A DNA stretch of 64,000 nt from Anaeramoeba ignava (taxonomy: Eukaryota; Metamonada; Anaeramoebidae), in assembly GCA_028826165.1 (NCBI GenBank), contig JAPDFW010000130.1, forward strand, positions 62,001 to 126,000. Direction: 5' to 3'. The notes under the pieces were generated by a model, which ran no database searches, was not told the DNA's origin, and was given only the letters and a program-made list of their open reading frames with translations. The position numbers and the translations under genes are program-made. Below, piece by piece: positions 61,101 through 64,000 of this stretch; the stretch's first letter is position 1; the number at the start of each line of letters is the position of its first letter.

Positions 61101-61297
61101 GCAGAAAATAAACTAAGGGATCTTTGTAAAGCTGCTTTTGAAGAAGAAATGCCAATAAAATGTAAAAAAGCATGATTTGAATTCTCAATTTTCATTGATT
61201 GATTTATTATTATAACTGGGTCTTGAAATTTATGTATTGAATTTAAATGTTTTTTCCAATTTTTTTTAGGAACGTTTAATGAATATTTGTTTCCCAT
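58200..61297 (-). CDS. PAS-domain and coiled-coil protein, possible N-myristoylation
   Basis: Two exons, 61297-61032 and 59184-58200 (416 aa), joined in frame with a split Gln codon. The first starts MGNKYSLN, matching the N-myristoylation pattern MGxxxS. Exon one then gives the first half of a PAS fold (DPVIIINQSMKIENSNHAFL, ending at the FSAKNQPHL segment). Exon two gives its C-terminal strands (SGVFNVVWLFINIKTELTKW, ACSVTFL). A Pro/Ser-rich linker follows, then a coiled coil (about 58800-58480, KEAEITALSESLLQERKKNE) and an acidic Ser/Asn-rich tail. PAS domains bind small ligands or partners; no kinase or cyclase domain is present, so a membrane-attached sensor or adaptor is inferred. Confidence 0.75.
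59185..61031 (-). repeat. 1847-bp intron with (TTGATA)n array inside the PAS domain
   Basis: 59230-59410 is gattttgattt repeat. 59410-60530 is an almost pure ttgata/tttata hexamer array and 60530-60650 is gatttagattt. The remainder to the donor at 61031 is A/T-rich unique sequence. The intron splits the PAS fold. Confidence 0.85.
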
Positions 61298-61905
61298 TTA
61301 ATTTGTTTAATAATTTTAAATTTATTATTTTTTTAAAAGTGTTGTCAAAAAAAATAATTAAAAAATTTAATAAAAAAAGAACCAAAAAGAAAAAGTAGAA
61401 AAAAAAAAAAATTAAATTGAAAAATGAAAAAAAAAAATTTTTTTTGTAAATTTAAAAAAACAAAAAAAATAAAAGGAATTAAATAAAGGAAAAAAAATTT
61501 TTTTTTTTATTGTTTTTTTCTTTTTGTTTTTATTTCTTTGTTGTCTTTTTTTTTTTTTACCTTTCAAAAAAAATAAAACAAAATTTAAATTTAAAATCCA
61601 AAATCAATCAAATCAATTTTAAATAAAAAGAAATAAAAAATAAAAAAAAGAAATAAAAAAAAATAAAGATCATAAAACAAGAAATGCGATCTTAATTGGT
61701 TTTATTTTATTTTAAATTAAAAACTTTTATTTTTTATTTTTAACAAATAAGTTTTTTAAAAAATTAATAATTATTATTTAAAAATTATTAAAAAAAAAAA
61801 TTTTTTTTCTTTTTGAATTTTTTCTTTTTATTTTTTTTTTTTAATAATTTGATTATTTTTTACAATAAGATTCAATTTAAATTTATCAAATTTTGAAATA
61901 GAAAA
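61298..61905. promoter_or_regulatory. Divergent intergenic region, PAS gene / VPS26
   Basis: 608 bp between the ATGs at 61297 (minus) and 61906 (plus). Mostly poly-A and poly-T runs, with a short less simple stretch near 61670-61700. It presumably contains both promoters; nothing specific is visible. Confidence 0.4.
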
Positions 61906-64000
61906 ATGAATTTATTTAAAACTAAATCGAAATGTGAAATGTTTGTTGTTTTTGATGAACAACAAAAACGTCAAAAAATAACAAAAACATTTAGACAAAA
62001 AGAAAAACAACTTCTAATTTATACAACTGGAGAAACTGTTTCAGGAAATTTGAAAATTGAAATTAAAGATAATTCAAAAATTGATTTTGAACAGATAACA
62101 ATTGAATTTCTTGGTCAAATACGTATAAATGTCAATAATTTTTTTTTAAAAAGAAAAATTTTTTTCAATTTTTTTCATTTTTTTTTCATTTTTTTTTCAT
62201 TTTTAAAAGTTATTGTTGGTTATGATAGTTATATATTTACTCAATTATCAAGGCAATTAGAACAAAAAGGTTCTTTATCACAATCTAAAACTTGGGAATT
62301 TTCTTTTCCAAAAGTTGAAAAACAATTTGAGTCTTATTATGGAAGAATTGTTACATTAAGGTTTTTATCACAGAATTATTTATAAAATTATTTATAAAAT
62401 TATTTATAAAATTATTTATAAAATTATTTATAAAATTATTTATAAAATTATTTATAAAATTAATTATAAAATTATTTATTAAATTATTTATTAAATTATT
62501 TATAAAATTAATTATAAAATTATTTATTAAATTATTTATAAAATTATTTATAAAATTATTTATAAAATTATTTATAAAATTATTTTTATAAAATTAATTA
62601 TAAAATTATTAATAAAATTATTTATAAAATTATTTATTAAATTATTTATTTATAAAATTAAATATAAAATTATTTATAAAATTATTTATAAAATTATTTT
62701 ATAAAATTATTTATAAAATTATTTATAAAATTATATATAAAATTATTTATAAAATTATTTATAAAATTATTTATAAAATTATTTATAAAATTAAATATAA
62801 AATTATTTATAAAATTATTTATAAAATTATTTATAAAATTATTTATTAAATTATTTATTTATTTTATAAAATTATTTATAAAATTATTTATAAAATTATT
62901 TATAAAATTATTTATAAAATTATTTATAAAATTATTTATAAAATTATTTATAAAATTATTTATAAAATTATTTATAAAATTATTTATAAAATTATTTATA
63001 AAATTATTTATAAAATTATTTATAAAATTATTTATAAATTATTTATAAAATTATTTATAAAATTAATTATAAAATTATTTATAAAATTATTTTATAAAAT
63101 TATTTATAAAATTAAATATAAAATTATTTATAAAATTATTTATTTAAATTATTTATAAAATTATTTATTAAATTATTTATAAAATTATTTATTAAATTAT
63201 TTATAAAATTATTTATAAAATTATTTATAAAATTATTTATAAAATTATTTATAAAATTATTAATAAAATTATTTTATAAAATTATTTATAAAATTATTTA
63301 TAAAATTAAATATAAAATTAAATATAAAATTAAATATAAAATTATTTATAAAATTATTTATAAAATTATTTATAAAATTATTTATAAAATTATTTATAAA
63401 ATTATTTATAAAATTAATTATAAAATTATTTATTAAATTATTTATTAAAATTATTTATTAAATTGATTATAAAATTATTTATAAATTTATTTATAAAATT
63501 GATTATAAAATTAATTATAAAATTATATATAAAATTAAATATTAAAATTAATTATAAAATTAAATATAAAATTAAATATTAAATTTTATAAAATTAATTA
63601 TAAAATTAAATATAAAATTAATTATAAAATTAATTATAAAATTAATTATAAAATTATTTATAAAATTATTTATAAAATTATTTATAAAATTATTTATAAA
63701 ATTATTTATAAAATTAATTATAAAATTATTTATAAAATTATTTATAAAATTATTTATAAAATTAAATATAAAATTAATTATAAAATTAAATATAAAATTA
63801 TTTATAAAATTAAATATAAAATTATTTATAAAATTAATTATAAAATTATTTATAAAATTATTTATAAAATTATTTTATAAAATTATTTATAAAATTATTT
63901 ATTAAATTATTTATAAAATTATTTATTAAATTATTTATAAAATTATTTATTAAATTATTTATAAAATTATTTATAAAATTATTTATAAAATTATTTATAA
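61906..64000 (+). CDS. VPS26-like retromer subunit, 5' part
   Basis: Exon 1, 61906-62122; exon 2, 62210-62360; the next intron starts at 62361 and runs past the window edge. Joined reading: KCEMFVVFDEQ.., LLIYTTGETVSGNLKIEIKD, ITIEFLGQI-L-IVGYDSY, SLSQSKTWEFSFPKVEKQFE, SYYGRIVTLR. This follows VPS26A/B (YDGESVSGK, IRIEFVGQIE, ELTQSRSYDFEF, VEKPYESYIGANVRLRY) closely; the related VPS26C fits less well. It is the arrestin-fold subunit of retromer, which sorts cargo from endosomes. The uncut reading frame to 62385 includes a Phe/Lys-rich stretch that is the first intron (87 bp, 62123-62209). Confidence 0.83.
62361..64000 (+). repeat. Minisatellite intron of VPS26, open at the right edge
   Basis: More than 1.6 kb of the 12-bp unit aattatttataa with sparse variants (aattaattataa, aattaaatataa and 1-3-base indels). 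It begins a few bases after the splice donor. Confidence 0.8.

Noticed and set aside
62123..62209. Phe/Lys-rich insertion inside VPS26 as a real protein segment
   Set aside because: It has a GT donor and AG acceptor, and removing it rejoins the conserved GQI..Y region in frame.

Overview
This window is nuclear DNA of a very AT-rich eukaryote, most likely an amoeboid protist. The reasons are short GT/AG introns, long Asn/Gln/Glu tracts inside conserved proteins, two giant BEACH-WD40 proteins, ankyrin-BTB and PAS proteins, and simple-sequence DNA between genes. The style resembles Anaeramoeba or social-amoeba genomes, but the genus is a guess. The code looks standard, with TAA and TGA as stops. 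No rRNA, tRNA, transposase or CRISPR array was recognised.

Layout. (1) 1-5597, minus: an MTR4/Ski2-like RNA helicase in at least 12 exons, running off the left edge; one intron is 1.7 kb of tandem repeat. (2) 5728-15879, plus: BEACH-WD40 protein A, divergent from the helicase across a 130-bp promoter gap. (3) 17.5-22.7 kb, plus: three tandem genes for ten-EF-hand proteins; a fourth copy lies inverted at 26974-27876 and a diverged fifth, with a one-base deletion, at 33310-34223. (4) 22940-26820, plus: an ankyrin/BTB gene in which each ankyrin repeat is roughly one phase-0 exon. Nine of its 13 exon gaps hold tiny AG..GT-bounded microexons of 3, 6 or 9 nt. (5) 29088-31157, plus: an unknown protein built from six near-identical repeats and a basic C-terminus. 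(6) 34905-46499, minus: BEACH-WD40 protein B, a paralogue of A. (7) 47243-56775, minus: a HEATR5-like HEAT-repeat protein with a 2.3-kb repeat intron. (8) 57097-57601, plus: a small TALE homeodomain protein. (9) 58200-61297, minus: a PAS/coiled-coil protein split by a 1.8-kb repeat intron. (10) 61906 to the right edge, plus: a VPS26 (retromer) gene entering a repeat intron.

By family knowledge, several genes act in membrane traffic: the two BEACH proteins, HEATR5 (clathrin/AP-1 associated) and VPS26 (retromer). The others cover RNA surveillance (MTR4), calcium binding (EF-hand family), transcription (TALE) and sensing or scaffolding (PAS, ankyrin-BTB). Nothing shows that they are co-regulated.

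The most unusual signal is the series of one-codon microexons in the ankyrin-BTB gene. Next are the strongly bimodal introns (about 50-110 bp, or swollen to 0.36-2.3 kb by a gene-specific minisatellite) and the ten-EF-hand family with its shared upstream box. Four otherwise intact conserved genes show single apparent frameshifts. Three lie at homopolymer or microsatellite tracts and one (BEACH B) in complex sequence, so sequencing error and true decay cannot be separated here.
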